18,830 bases of DNA from the NCBI GenBank assembly GCA_964479435.1, contig CAYZME010000038.1:1-18830 (forward strand), written 5' to 3'. Position numbers and translations under genes: made by a program. The notes under the pieces were generated by a model, which did not search any database, was not told the DNA's origin, and saw only the letters and a program-made list of their open reading frames with translations. Below, piece by piece: positions 5,736-14,378 of this stretch. Position 1 is the stretch's first letter. Every line of letters starts with the position of its first letter. The DNA is from JAAYKS01 sp964479435. Lineage in GTDB: Bacteria; Bacillota; Clostridia; Saccharofermentanales; UBA5734.

Positions 5736-7748
5736 ATGGATACTCCGTTTCGATTGATTTCTGATATGACACCCAAAGGGGATCAGCCGGAGGCGATTGA
5801 CCAACTGGTACGCGGCATACAAAATGAGATGCCGGCGCAAACGCTGTTGGGCGTGACCGGTTCGGGCAAAACGTTTACGATGGCGCAAGTGATCCAAAGA
5901 TTACAACGGCCGGCGCTGGTGATTGCCCACAACAAGACGCTGGCGGGCCAGTTGTGCGCGGAGTTTAAGGCTTTTTTCCCGGAGAATGCGGTCGAATATT
6001 TCGTCAGCTACTACGATTATTATCAGCCCGAGGCTTATATACCCTCCACAGACACCTATATCGACAAAGACTCCGCGATCAACGAAGAAATCGACCGCAT
6101 GCGGCACTCGGCGACCTCGTCGCTGTTGGAGCGCCGGGATGTCATTGTAGTAGCCAGCGTTTCTTGTATATATGGTTTGGGTAATCCCGAGGATTACCGC
6201 AATTTGGTGGTGTCTTTGCGGCCCGGCATGCGCAAAGACCGCGACGTGGTCATCCGCGAGCTCATCGATATCCAGTACAATCGCAATGATTTTGAGCTCA
6301 AACGCGGAAGTTTCCGTGTTCGCGGGGACACGCTCGATATTTACCCGGCCTCTTCTGAAGATTCGTTGACGCGGGTGGTCTTTTTCGGCGATGAGATCGA
6401 GAAAGTATTGGAGTTGGATCGACTGACTGGCCGTACCATCGGCGCGCGCAGCTATACGGCCATCTTTCCGGCTTCTCATTACGCGACCACGGAGGAGAAA
6501 ATCCGCCACGCCTTGGTTACGATCGAGGAAGAGCTCGATGAACGGTTGCAGGTCCTCCAGGACGCCGGCAAACCTCTTGAAGCCTATCGTCTGGAACAAA
6601 GAACGCGTTACGATTTGGAAATGCTGAGGGAGACGGGGTTTTGCAAAGGCATTGAAAACTATTCCCGCCATCTCACAGGCCGCGCCCCGGGTGAGCCCCC
6701 GTATACCTTATTGGACTTTTTTCCCAAGGATTATCTCCTGTTTATCGACGAGTCCCACGTGACGGTCCCGCAGGTTGGCTCGATGTATAACGGGGATCGC
6801 GCGCGCAAAGATACTTTGGTTGAATATGGATTCCGCTTACCCAGTGCCTATGATAACCGACCGTTACAATTCGAGGAGTTCGAACAGCGCATGGGTCAAA
6901 CCGTGTTTGTCAGTGCTACGCCATCGCGCTACGAAGCAGCGCACGCGAAACAGGTCATCGAGCAGATCATCCGGCCAACCGGCCTGATCGACCCTGAGCT
7001 TCACATCCGCCCGGTCGACGGGCAAATCGAGGATTTGATCGGGGAGATCCGCCAGACCGTTGCCCGTGGTGAGCGTGCCCTCGTATTGACTTTGACCAAA
7101 AGAATGGCTGAGGATTTGACCGCGTTTTTTCAAGAGGAGAAACTGCGTGTGAAGTATCTGCATTCGGATATTGAAATTCTCAAACGTATGGAAATTTTAC
7201 GCGATTTGCGAAGTGGCGCTTTCGATGTTTTGGTGGGAATCAATTTATTGCGCGAAGGGCTTGACCTGCCGGAAGTCTCGCTGATCGCCATCCTTGACGC
7301 CGATCGGGAAGGGTTTTTGCGCTCGACCACCTCATTGATTCAAATCATCGGGCGGGCTGCCCGCAATGTCAACGGCCAGGTTGTGATGTACGCGGATGAA
7401 GTCACCCCCTCCATGCTCAACGCGGTGACAGAAACCAACCGCCGCCGTTCCATTCAAGAGGCATACAATCGCCAGCACGGAATCACGCCGGTCAGTATCC
7501 GCAAGGAAGTGCGCGATGTGCTGGAGACACTGGAAGCGGTAGCCGATGAGGCGGGCGTCCATCTGAATGTGAAAGTGGCTGAAGAGGCGTCCGATTATCA
7601 ATTTGACGCGATGAGCCGAAGTGAACTTGGGAAGTTGCTGCCGCGTGTCGAACGCGAAATGCGGGAAGCCTCCAAACAACTGGCTTTTGAGGAGGCCGCG
7701 CGGTTACGGGATCTGGCGATTGCCATTCGCGGAAAATTATCGGGTTGA
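5736..7748 (+). CDS. uvrB: Excinuclease ABC subunit B
   Basis: Central helicase-like subunit of nucleotide excision repair: it is loaded by UvrA, verifies the lesion with its beta-hairpin, then recruits UvrC. At 670 residues it is full length. Walker A is GVTGSGKT (39-46). The aromatic beta-hairpin region YYDYYQPEAYIP is intact, as are DESH (motif II), the late helicase block QIIGRAARN, and the C-terminal UVR domain (LAFEEAARLRDLAIAIR) that binds UvrC. The frame extends to a TTG at 5694, but homology begins at MDTPFRLISD (5736). No Shine-Dalgarno sequence precedes this ATG and the -10 is seven bases away, suggesting a leaderless message. The usual partner uvrA is not adjacent here. The LexA-like site points to SOS control. 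Confidence 0.97.
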   Translation: MDTPFRLISDMTPKGDQPEAIDQLVRGIQNEMPAQTLLGVTGSGKTFTMAQVIQRLQRPALVIAHNKTLAGQLCAEFKAFFPENAVEYFVSYYDYYQPEAYIPSTDTYIDKDSAINEEIDRMRHSATSSLLERRDVIVVASVSCIYGLGNPEDYRNLVVSLRPGMRKDRDVVIRELIDIQYNRNDFELKRGSFRVRGDTLDIYPASSEDSLTRVVFFGDEIEKVLELDRLTGRTIGARSYTAIFPASHYATTEEKIRHALVTIEEELDERLQVLQDAGKPLEAYRLEQRTRYDLEMLRETGFCKGIENYSRHLTGRAPGEPPYTLLDFFPKDYLLFIDESHVTVPQVGSMYNGDRARKDTLVEYGFRLPSAYDNRPLQFEEFEQRMGQTVFVSATPSRYEAAHAKQVIEQIIRPTGLIDPELHIRPVDGQIEDLIGEIRQTVARGERALVLTLTKRMAEDLTAFFQEEKLRVKYLHSDIEILKRMEILRDLRSGAFDVLVGINLLREGLDLPEVSLIAILDADREGFLRSTTSLIQIIGRAARNVNGQVVMYADEVTPSMLNAVTETNRRRSIQEAYNRQHGITPVSIRKEVRDVLETLEAVADEAGVHLNVKVAEEASDYQFDAMSRSELGKLLPRVEREMREASKQLAFEEAARLRDLAIAIRGKLSG

Positions 7749-7806
7749 CCGCAAGCCTTTTTCTCTGGCCATTCCCATTCGGGGCTTCGGAGCGTGCCGG
7801 GCGGAA

Positions 7807-7815
7807 TGGTATAAT
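7807..7815 (+). promoter_or_regulatory. Extended -10 promoter for the phosphoglucomutase-dnaE-pfkA genes
   Basis: TGGTATAAT is the same nine bases as the uvrB promoter. The -35 at 17-base spacing is poor (TCGGAG). Predicted start is about 7822, giving a leader of about 60 bases. I see no clear terminator between uvrB and this promoter, so read-through from uvrB is also possible. Confidence 0.6.
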
Positions 7816-7871
7816 CCCCTCAATACCTGTTGTGCGAATCCGTAGCGGGATCATGCGTGAAGGGCGGGAGT

Positions 7872-7876
7872 GGAGG
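7872..7876 (+). promoter_or_regulatory. Ribosome binding site deciding the phosphoglucomutase start
   Basis: GGAGG sits six bases before ATG 7883 and directly abuts ATG 7877. The spacing favours 7883 as the start, over 7877, ATG 7853 and the upstream end of the frame at 7745. Confidence 0.6.
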
Positions 7877-7882
7877 ATGGCA

Positions 7883-9622
7883 ATGAACGCGCTAGATCGA
7901 TACCAGCAATGGATGGATCATCCGGATCTTGACGAACGGCTGCGAACAGAATTGGTAAAAATGAGCGGTGATGTGCCCGCAATCACGGATCGCTTTGATC
8001 GATATCTCACATTTGGAACGGCCGGGTTGCGCGGGCTACTGGGTGCCGGCACCAATCGAATGAACAGCTGGACGGTGGCGATGGCTGCGGCCGGGTTCGC
8101 GGGGGCGATTGCCGCCCGGGGACAAGAGGCCATGCAGGCGGGCGTGGTGATCTCTTACGATTCGCGCCGCTTTTCAGCTGATTTCGCGCGGATCACTGCC
8201 TGTGTTTTTGCCTCCCATGGGGTATTTGTCCGCTTGTCCGATCGTTTGCGCCCGGTTCCCTTGCTTTCGTTTGCTGTCCGCTATTATGGCGCCGCCGGCG
8301 GTGTGATGATTACGGCCAGCCACAATCCGGCCGCGTATAACGGGTTCAAAGCGTATGGCCCGGACGGAGGGCAATGCCCGCCGGAAACGGCTGACCAAAT
8401 TGCTGCGCGTATGACGGCGATTGCGGACCCTTTTTCGATTAAAATCGGTGATATTGAAGATCACATGACGTCAGGACGTCTAGTGGTGATGAAAGATGAA
8501 TGGGACGACGCGTATATGGAAATGTTATCCCAATTATCCTTGCATCGCGATGTGGTTGCAAAACATGCGGATCTCAAGATTGTTTTCACACCGCTTCACG
8601 GGTCGGGGAACCGCCCGGTGCGCCGTGTGTTACATGAGGCGGGGTTTCGCCGTGTTTTGGTCGTGCCGGAGCAAGAAGATCCGGATCCGGATTTTGCTAC
8701 AGTCGAGGCACCAAACCCGGAAGAGCGCGCGGCCTTGTCTCTGGCGATCGATCTGGCAGGACGTGAACAGGCGGATTTGGTGATCGCGACCGATCCCGAC
8801 GCGGACCGTATGGGTTTGGCATTGCGCCAGCAAGATGGCGAATACACGGTTTTGACAGGCAACCAAATCGGCCTTTTGTTGATGGATTATATTCTTTCAT
8901 CGAAAACGGAGGCCGGCACGTTGCCGCCCCGCTCATTTTGTGTAACGACCATTGTGTCCACCAAACTGGCGCGCCGCGTCGCCGCCCATTACGGTGTGAC
9001 CCTCATGGAAAGCTTGACGGGATTCAAATATATCGGCGAGCTGATTCAAGAGCATGATGAAGATGGCGATATGCATTTCCAATTTGGTTTTGAAGAAAGC
9101 TTCGGCTATTTGGTCGGGACGGATGTCCGCGACAAAGACGCGGTGGTTGCCTCCATGTTGGCGGCAGAAATGGCGGCAATCGCCCGGGACCGCGGCCAAA
9201 CATTATACGATTTATTGCAGGATTTATTCCGCCGGTTTGGCTACGCCGCGGAACAAACCGTATCGATTGCACTGGATGACAAGGAAGGGCTGCAGCAAGT
9301 CCAGCGCGGCATGGAACGCTTGCGCGCCGCCAAAAACACGCCAATCGCCGGGATGCAGATCGCCCGTGTCAAGGATTATCTGGAGTCGCGGGAAACGGAT
9401 TTGGTGACGGGGAGCGAGCGCACACTCGATTTGCCCAGTTCGGACGTCCTGTTATATGAGCTGGAGGGAATGGATTGGTTTTGCGTGCGGCCTTCGGGCA
9501 CGGAACCGAAAATCAAGGTCTATGCCGGCGCGTATGACACCCGTGTGGACCTTTGCCAGGCACGCCTGGACCGGATGATCCAGGCGCTGCGCGACTACAT
9601 GGAGGAAATTTTGCGGACATGA
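7883..9622 (+). CDS. pgcA: Phosphoglucomutase/phosphomannomutase (alpha-phosphohexomutase, PgcA-like)
   Basis: Interconverts hexose 1-phosphate and 6-phosphate, feeding UDP-glucose, glycolipid and wall polymer synthesis or glycogen turnover. At 579 residues it matches the Bacillota PgcA type, not the shorter ManB/GlmM (~450). The phosphoserine loop is TASHNP (S146), the metal loop DPDADRMG (304-311), the sugar-specificity loop GFEESFG (402-408), and the phosphate-binding loop RPSGTEPK (536-543). All four alpha-phosphohexomutase signatures are intact. The N-terminal FGTAGLRG motif is typical of this branch. The stop overlaps the dnaE start (ATGA), so it is translationally coupled to the replicase gene. 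Glucose versus mannose preference, or a phosphopentomutase role, cannot be settled from sequence. The symbol is assigned by resemblance. Confidence 0.9.
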   Translation: MNALDRYQQWMDHPDLDERLRTELVKMSGDVPAITDRFDRYLTFGTAGLRGLLGAGTNRMNSWTVAMAAAGFAGAIAARGQEAMQAGVVISYDSRRFSADFARITACVFASHGVFVRLSDRLRPVPLLSFAVRYYGAAGGVMITASHNPAAYNGFKAYGPDGGQCPPETADQIAARMTAIADPFSIKIGDIEDHMTSGRLVVMKDEWDDAYMEMLSQLSLHRDVVAKHADLKIVFTPLHGSGNRPVRRVLHEAGFRRVLVVPEQEDPDPDFATVEAPNPEERAALSLAIDLAGREQADLVIATDPDADRMGLALRQQDGEYTVLTGNQIGLLLMDYILSSKTEAGTLPPRSFCVTTIVSTKLARRVAAHYGVTLMESLTGFKYIGELIQEHDEDGDMHFQFGFEESFGYLVGTDVRDKDAVVASMLAAEMAAIARDRGQTLYDLLQDLFRRFGYAAEQTVSIALDDKEGLQQVQRGMERLRAAKNTPIAGMQIARVKDYLESRETDLVTGSERTLDLPSSDVLLYELEGMDWFCVRPSGTEPKIKVYAGAYDTRVDLCQARLDRMIQALRDYMEEILRT

Positions 9623-12600
9623 GTTCATTTGTCCACTTGCACTTACACACGGAATACAGCCTGCTGGACGGGGCCATCCGCATCGCGGAATTGCCGGCGC
9701 GCCTCAAGGAGCTGGGGATGGGCGCGTGCGCGATCACGGACCACGGCAGCATGTATGGCGTCATCGATTTCTACCGTACTTGCGTCGAGGCGGGGATCAA
9801 ACCGATCATTGGCTGTGAAGTATATGTGGCGCCGCGTTCTCGCCTAGACAAGCAGGCGGGCACGGACAAAGAACCGGCTCATTTGGTGTTATTGGCGGAG
9901 AACAACGAGGGCTTCCAGAATATGATTCAGCTGGTCTCCGCCGGGTTCATCGAGGGGTTTTATTACCGCCCGCGCGTCGATCACGAATTGCTGCGCAAGC
10001 ACGCAACGGGACTGATTGCCTTAAGCGCCTGTTTGAGTGGAGAGATCCCGCAATTGATCTTGAGAGGGGACTTGGCGGGTGCCGAAGCGATGGCGTTACG
10101 CTATCGCGATTGTTTTGGGCCGGATCATTTTTACCTGGAAATTCAAAGCAATGGCATCGACGAGCAGAATCGCGTCAATGCCGAGCTCATCGCGTTGTCG
10201 CGTCGGACCGGCATCCCTCTGGTTGCGACCAATGATTGTCACTACATGCGGCAGGAAGACGCCCATGCCCACGAGGTATTGTTGTGCGTGCAAACCGGCA
10301 AGCGGATGACTGACACGGATCGCATGCGTTTGCCAACAGACGCGTTCTACGTCAAAACCAGCGAGGAAATGTCCGCGGCTTTTGCGGCAGTGCCGGAAGC
10401 GTTGGCCAATACGACCCGCATCGCCGCGCGTTGCCAAGTATCCATGACATTTGGGCAAACGCTTTTACCCAAATTCATTGCCCCGGGTGAAACCGAGAGC
10501 CGTCTGTATTTGCGCGCGCTATGCGAGCAAGGTTTGGTAAGAAGATTGGCGGCCGGATCACCCTATCCGGAGGCGTTATATCGGGATCGCCTGGATTATG
10601 AGTTGGGCGTAATCGACAGAATGGGCTTTACCGACTATTTTTTGATCGTCTGGGATTTTATCGATTTTGCCCACAAACATGGCATCATGGTCGGTCCCGG
10701 GCGCGGTTCGGGCGCCGGTTCGCTCGCCGCTTACTGTTTGCGTATTACAAATATCGATCCGTTAAAATATGAATTACTATTTGAGCGTTTTCTCAACCCG
10801 GACCGTGTCAGCATGCCGGACTTCGACATCGATTTCTGCTATGAACGACGCCAGGAGGTCATCGACTATGTAGCTGAAAAGTATGGCGCCGATCACGTCG
10901 CGCAAGTGATTACCTTTGGGACACTGGCCGCCCGCGCGGTGGTCAACGATGTGGCCCGCGCGCTGAATTACCCATATGACGCGTCCCGCGTCCTGGCTAA
11001 AGCCATCCCGACAGAATTGGAAATTACACTGGACAAAGCGCTGGAAAAATCCGCGGAATTTCGCACCGCGTACGAGAGCGATCCGCAGGCGCGTGAAATC
11101 ATCGATGTCGCCAAAAGACTGGAAGGATTGCCCCGTCACGCTTCCACGCATGCCGCGGCCGTGGTGATCGCCAGCGACCCGTTGACGCAAACCGTGCCCC
11201 TTTCGCGCAATGATGAATCCATTGTTGTCCAATACGATAAAAATAATGTCGAACGAATCGGATTGCTGAAGATTGATTTCCTGGGGCTGCGCACGTTGAC
11301 CGTGATGCGCGACTCGGCGGAAATGATTCTGGACAATCATGGCATTTCCATCGATTACGACCGCTTGCCGATGGATGACGCGGAGGTATTCCGCATGATC
11401 GGCGAGGGCCGGACCGAGGCGATGTTCCAGCTGGAAAGCCCGGGCATGACGTCATTTTTGCAGGAATTACGCCCCACGTCGCTTGAGGATATCATCGCCG
11501 GCATTTCAATGTATCGACCGGGTCCGATGGAGCAGATTCCCCGTTATGTGGCCGCTCGCCACGACTCCGCCGCAATCCGTTATGATCACCCCCTCTTGGA
11601 GCCGATTTTGGATGTCACATACGGCTGTGTCGTGTACCAGGAGCAAGTGATGCGGATCGTACGTGACCTGGCCGGCTTCTCCATGAGCCAATCGGACAAC
11701 GTGCGGCGCGCGATGGCGAAAAAAAAGCCGGATGAGATGGCAAAGTACCGCAGTTTATTTCTGCATGGCGGACAGGATGAGCAAGGCAATCGGGTTGCCG
11801 GAGCCATCGCGCGAGGTGTGCCCGGCCCGGTAGCAGACAAGATTTTTAATGATGTCATGGCTTTCGCCGGCTACGCGTTCAATAAGTCGCATGCCGCCGC
11901 CTATGCCGTGATTGCCTATACGACCGGTTGGTTGAAAGTGCATTATCCAGTGGAGTTCATGGCCGCGATGCTCAACAGCTACATCGGGAGCGGGTCGAAG
12001 CAGGCCGCGCATTACGTACGCACCGCGCGACGTATGGGAATTGAAGTGTTGCCACCAGATATCAATTTGAGTGGCGTAAAATTTCAAACAGAAGGCGGTA
12101 AAATCCGTTTTTGTCTGGCCGCGGTGAAAAATGTCGGGACCGGCGTGGTGGCTGATTTGATTGCGGATCGCCAAGCCAACGGCCCCTTTGCCACGTACGG
12201 AGCGTTCTTACGCAGAATGTCCGCCATCGGCATGAATCGGAAAGCAGTGGAAAGCCTGGTCAAAGCGGGCGCCTGTGACGGATTTGATATTGAGCGGGCG
12301 CGGATGGTAGCGGTCATCGACCTTTGCTTTACTCAGGAGTCCGCGATGCGGCGCACGCAAATCGAAGGGCAAATGTCCCTGTTTGAAACCTGCGACACAC
12401 CGGAAGCGCGCGACCTGGCGGAAATGGAGCCGGTATACCCCGATATAAAAGATTTCAGCCATGAAATGAGATTGGCTTTGGAAAAGGAGATGCTTGGTTT
12501 TTATCTGAGCGGACATCCACTGGATCGTTTTGAACAGACCATCCGCCGCCGGGCGTCCATCGATAGCTCGGCGCTGGCATCCCATCCGGCTGAAGAGGGC

Positions 12601-13305
12601 GCGGAGCCCGATGCCGAAGACGCGTTTGCCGCCGGCCGCCAGAACCTGATGGAAGGCACGCGCGTCGCGATGGCCGGTCTGATCCTGGCGCGTAAAAATA
12701 AGATGACGCGTAAAAATGAATTGATGTGTTTTTTGCAACTCGAGGATCTGGCCGGTGAGTACGAGGCGGTGATTTTCCCGCGCGTCTTGCGGGACAGTGA
12801 TGCGATGCTTCATGCTGACGCGGCGGTCTTGCTGGAAGGGACTGTTGGGTATAAATCTGCTGGTCGCGGCTCGCTAGACCTCGAAGCGGTTGGTCAGCTG
12901 ACAGTAGACCGGGTGCGTTTGTTGGCAGAAGTGGAAGCCGGCGGGCCATCCGGGCAACCGGCCGAACAAAATGTTCCACCCGCGCGCTGGGAAACAGAGT
13001 TCAGCACCCCGCCGGCCGCATATGATGAAATCAAGGAGGCGGAAACGCAGGATGGCGTCCCGACAAAAGAAAGCAATTCCCGGCCCGCCTTGCTGATCCG
13101 GTACCGTGGAACAATGGACGATGAAGGGTATCGCCGGATGCTTAGTATGCTCCACTATTTTCATGGACCGCTGCGTACAGCCGTATATTTCGAAGCAACA
13201 GGCGAAAGCGTGGATCTGCCGGAGTTATATTGGATTGAGCGCGACGACCAGGCGATCGGCGCGATTGCGAAACGTGTTGGCGTCGACAACCTCGCTTTGC
13301 TCTGA
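9619..13305 (+). CDS. dnaE: DNA polymerase III alpha subunit (DnaE)
   Basis: Replicative C-family polymerase of 1228 residues. I chose ATG 9619, which overlaps the preceding stop as ATGA, because it yields the expected MSSFVHLHLHTEYS start. The N-terminal PHP domain retains all nine candidate metal ligands (H8, H10, D17, H42, E67, H88, C138, D206, H208). The palm has PDFDIDF with D401 and D403, plus D553 in KIDFLGL, the three catalytic carboxylates. Later come a fingers region, the tandem HhH region (KAGACDGFD), and an OB-fold (VAMAGLILARKNKMTRKNELMCFLQLED). The tail (about 1110-1228) is less conserved. There is no inserted DEDD exonuclease, so this is DnaE and not PolC. A separate polC would be expected elsewhere if this is a Clostridia genome. 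Confidence 0.97.
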   Translation: MSSFVHLHLHTEYSLLDGAIRIAELPARLKELGMGACAITDHGSMYGVIDFYRTCVEAGIKPIIGCEVYVAPRSRLDKQAGTDKEPAHLVLLAENNEGFQNMIQLVSAGFIEGFYYRPRVDHELLRKHATGLIALSACLSGEIPQLILRGDLAGAEAMALRYRDCFGPDHFYLEIQSNGIDEQNRVNAELIALSRRTGIPLVATNDCHYMRQEDAHAHEVLLCVQTGKRMTDTDRMRLPTDAFYVKTSEEMSAAFAAVPEALANTTRIAARCQVSMTFGQTLLPKFIAPGETESRLYLRALCEQGLVRRLAAGSPYPEALYRDRLDYELGVIDRMGFTDYFLIVWDFIDFAHKHGIMVGPGRGSGAGSLAAYCLRITNIDPLKYELLFERFLNPDRVSMPDFDIDFCYERRQEVIDYVAEKYGADHVAQVITFGTLAARAVVNDVARALNYPYDASRVLAKAIPTELEITLDKALEKSAEFRTAYESDPQAREIIDVAKRLEGLPRHASTHAAAVVIASDPLTQTVPLSRNDESIVVQYDKNNVERIGLLKIDFLGLRTLTVMRDSAEMILDNHGISIDYDRLPMDDAEVFRMIGEGRTEAMFQLESPGMTSFLQELRPTSLEDIIAGISMYRPGPMEQIPRYVAARHDSAAIRYDHPLLEPILDVTYGCVVYQEQVMRIVRDLAGFSMSQSDNVRRAMAKKKPDEMAKYRSLFLHGGQDEQGNRVAGAIARGVPGPVADKIFNDVMAFAGYAFNKSHAAAYAVIAYTTGWLKVHYPVEFMAAMLNSYIGSGSKQAAHYVRTARRMGIEVLPPDINLSGVKFQTEGGKIRFCLAAVKNVGTGVVADLIADRQANGPFATYGAFLRRMSAIGMNRKAVESLVKAGACDGFDIERARMVAVIDLCFTQESAMRRTQIEGQMSLFETCDTPEARDLAEMEPVYPDIKDFSHEMRLALEKEMLGFYLSGHPLDRFEQTIRRRASIDSSALASHPAEEGAEPDAEDAFAAGRQNLMEGTRVAMAGLILARKNKMTRKNELMCFLQLEDLAGEYEAVIFPRVLRDSDAMLHADAAVLLEGTVGYKSAGRGSLDLEAVGQLTVDRVRLLAEVEAGGPSGQPAEQNVPPARWETEFSTPPAAYDEIKEAETQDGVPTKESNSRPALLIRYRGTMDDEGYRRMLSMLHYFHGPLRTAVYFEATGESVDLPELYWIERDDQAIGAIAKRVGVDNLALL

Positions 13306-13330
13306 GGACCTTGCCCTTGTGCGGCGATTT

Positions 13331-13336
13331 GGGAGG
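13331..13336 (+). promoter_or_regulatory. Ribosome binding site of pfkA
   Basis: GGGAGG lies four bases before ATG 13341 in the 35-base gap after dnaE. It fixes the pfkA start over the TTG at 13311. Confidence 0.6.
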
Positions 13337-13340
13337 CAAT

Positions 13341-14324
13341 ATGGACCGGAAAGCTTCAGCGATTCACACGATCGGTGTCCTGACCAGCGGTGGCGACGCG
13401 CCCGGTATGAACGCGGCCATTCGCGGTGTTGTGCGGGCTGCTTCGTATTACGGCCTGCAGGTCTATGGTATCCGGCGTGGGTACCACGGATTGTGGCGCG
13501 GCGATTTTATTGAGCTCAACAGCCGATCGGTTTCGGAGATCCTGCAACACGGCGGCACCTTTTTGATGACCGCGCGGAGCAAAACGTTTGCCACAATCGA
13601 GGGCGTGCGGCAGGGTGTGGCCATGGCGCGGGTATTTAAATTGGATGCAGTCGTGGTCATTGGCGGCGACGGCACCTTGCGTGGCGCGCGCGATCTGGCC
13701 GAGCAGGGATTGCCTGTGATTGGCATCCCCGGCACGATTGACAACGATATCGGGTGTTCCGAATACACCATCGGTTATGACACCGCGCTGAATACGGCCA
13801 TGGAAGCGGTGGATAAATTGCGTGATACAGCCTCTTCCCACGAGCGGTGCAGTGTGATCGAAGTGATGGGCAGGCATGCCGGGTATATTGCGCTCAATGT
13901 CGGCATCGCGGTCGGCGCGGAGGTTATTTTGGTTCCGGAGATCCAACGCGATATCGAGAGTTATGTAGTCAGCCAGGTGTTGGAAGGCCGCAACCGCGGC
14001 AAAAAGCATTACATTGTGATTGTGGCGGAAGGGACCGGAGACGCGATCGAGATTGCCAAACGGATTGAAGCAAAAACCGGGTTGGAAGCGCGCGCGACGA
14101 TCCTAGGGCACCTGCAGCGCGGCGGTTCACCCACTGAGCGAGACCGCCTGACCGCCAGCGTGATGGGCGTGAAGGCGGTGCAGTGCCTGCGTGAGGGGCG
14201 CGTCAACCGCGTCATGGCTGTTCGCCAGAATATTGTTACCGATCTGGATTTGCATGAAGCGCTGACGATGGAAAAAACCATTACCGCGGAAGAATTCGCC
14301 ATCGCGGAAATCCTGGCGACCTAA
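13341..14324 (+). CDS. pfkA: ATP-dependent 6-phosphofructokinase
   Basis: Committing step of glycolysis: fructose 6-phosphate plus ATP to fructose 1,6-bisphosphate. At 327 residues it matches bacterial PfkA (about 320). The N-terminal nucleotide loop is GVLTSGGDAPGMNAA. GGDGT (108-112) has Gly, not Asp, after the Asp, and PGTIDND (130-136) has Gly, not Lys, before Thr. Both residues mark ATP-dependent rather than pyrophosphate-dependent enzymes. The catalytic Asp is D134, and MGRHAGYIA and the C-terminal LGHLQRGGSPT substrate loop are present. GGDGTLRGA differs from the GGDGSYxGA of classical PfkA, so it may belong to a neighbouring ATP-PFK subgroup with different allosteric control. The short gap after dnaE suggests co-transcription with it. 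Confidence 0.95.
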   Translation: MDRKASAIHTIGVLTSGGDAPGMNAAIRGVVRAASYYGLQVYGIRRGYHGLWRGDFIELNSRSVSEILQHGGTFLMTARSKTFATIEGVRQGVAMARVFKLDAVVVIGGDGTLRGARDLAEQGLPVIGIPGTIDNDIGCSEYTIGYDTALNTAMEAVDKLRDTASSHERCSVIEVMGRHAGYIALNVGIAVGAEVILVPEIQRDIESYVVSQVLEGRNRGKKHYIVIVAEGTGDAIEIAKRIEAKTGLEARATILGHLQRGGSPTERDRLTASVMGVKAVQCLREGRVNRVMAVRQNIVTDLDLHEALTMEKTITAEEFAIAEILAT

Positions 14325-14339
14325 ACGCCTCCGGGTTGT

Positions 14340-14368
14340 TTGACCGCCGATTTTCGCATTGTTATAAT
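14340..14368 (+). promoter_or_regulatory. pgsA-mutS2 promoter, near consensus
   Basis: TTGACC (14340-14345), a 17-base spacer, and TATAAT (14363-14368) preceded by TGT make a strong housekeeping-sigma promoter with extended -10. The predicted start is about 14375-14376, only three or four bases before the pgsA ATG at 14379. It occupies most of the 54-base gap after pfkA. Confidence 0.8.
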
Positions 14369-14378
14369 GTGCGACGAG

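Noticed and set aside
5901..6671. 256-residue minus-strand open frame inside uvrB
   Set aside because: It lies wholly antisense to intact uvrB and shows no recognisable domain; long antisense frames are expected in GC-rich coding DNA.
7745..7815. TTGACC at the uvrB stop as a -35 partner of the 7810 -10
   Set aside because: The two are about 59 bases apart, far beyond a usable spacer.
7745..7882. N-terminal extension of the phosphoglucomutase gene
   Set aside because: It runs through the predicted promoter and 5' leader; GGAGG placed before ATG 7883 and the family N-terminus support the shorter form.
13356..14009. 217-residue minus-strand frame inside pfkA
   Set aside because: Antisense shadow of a complete, motif-bearing PfkA; no start context or homology seen.
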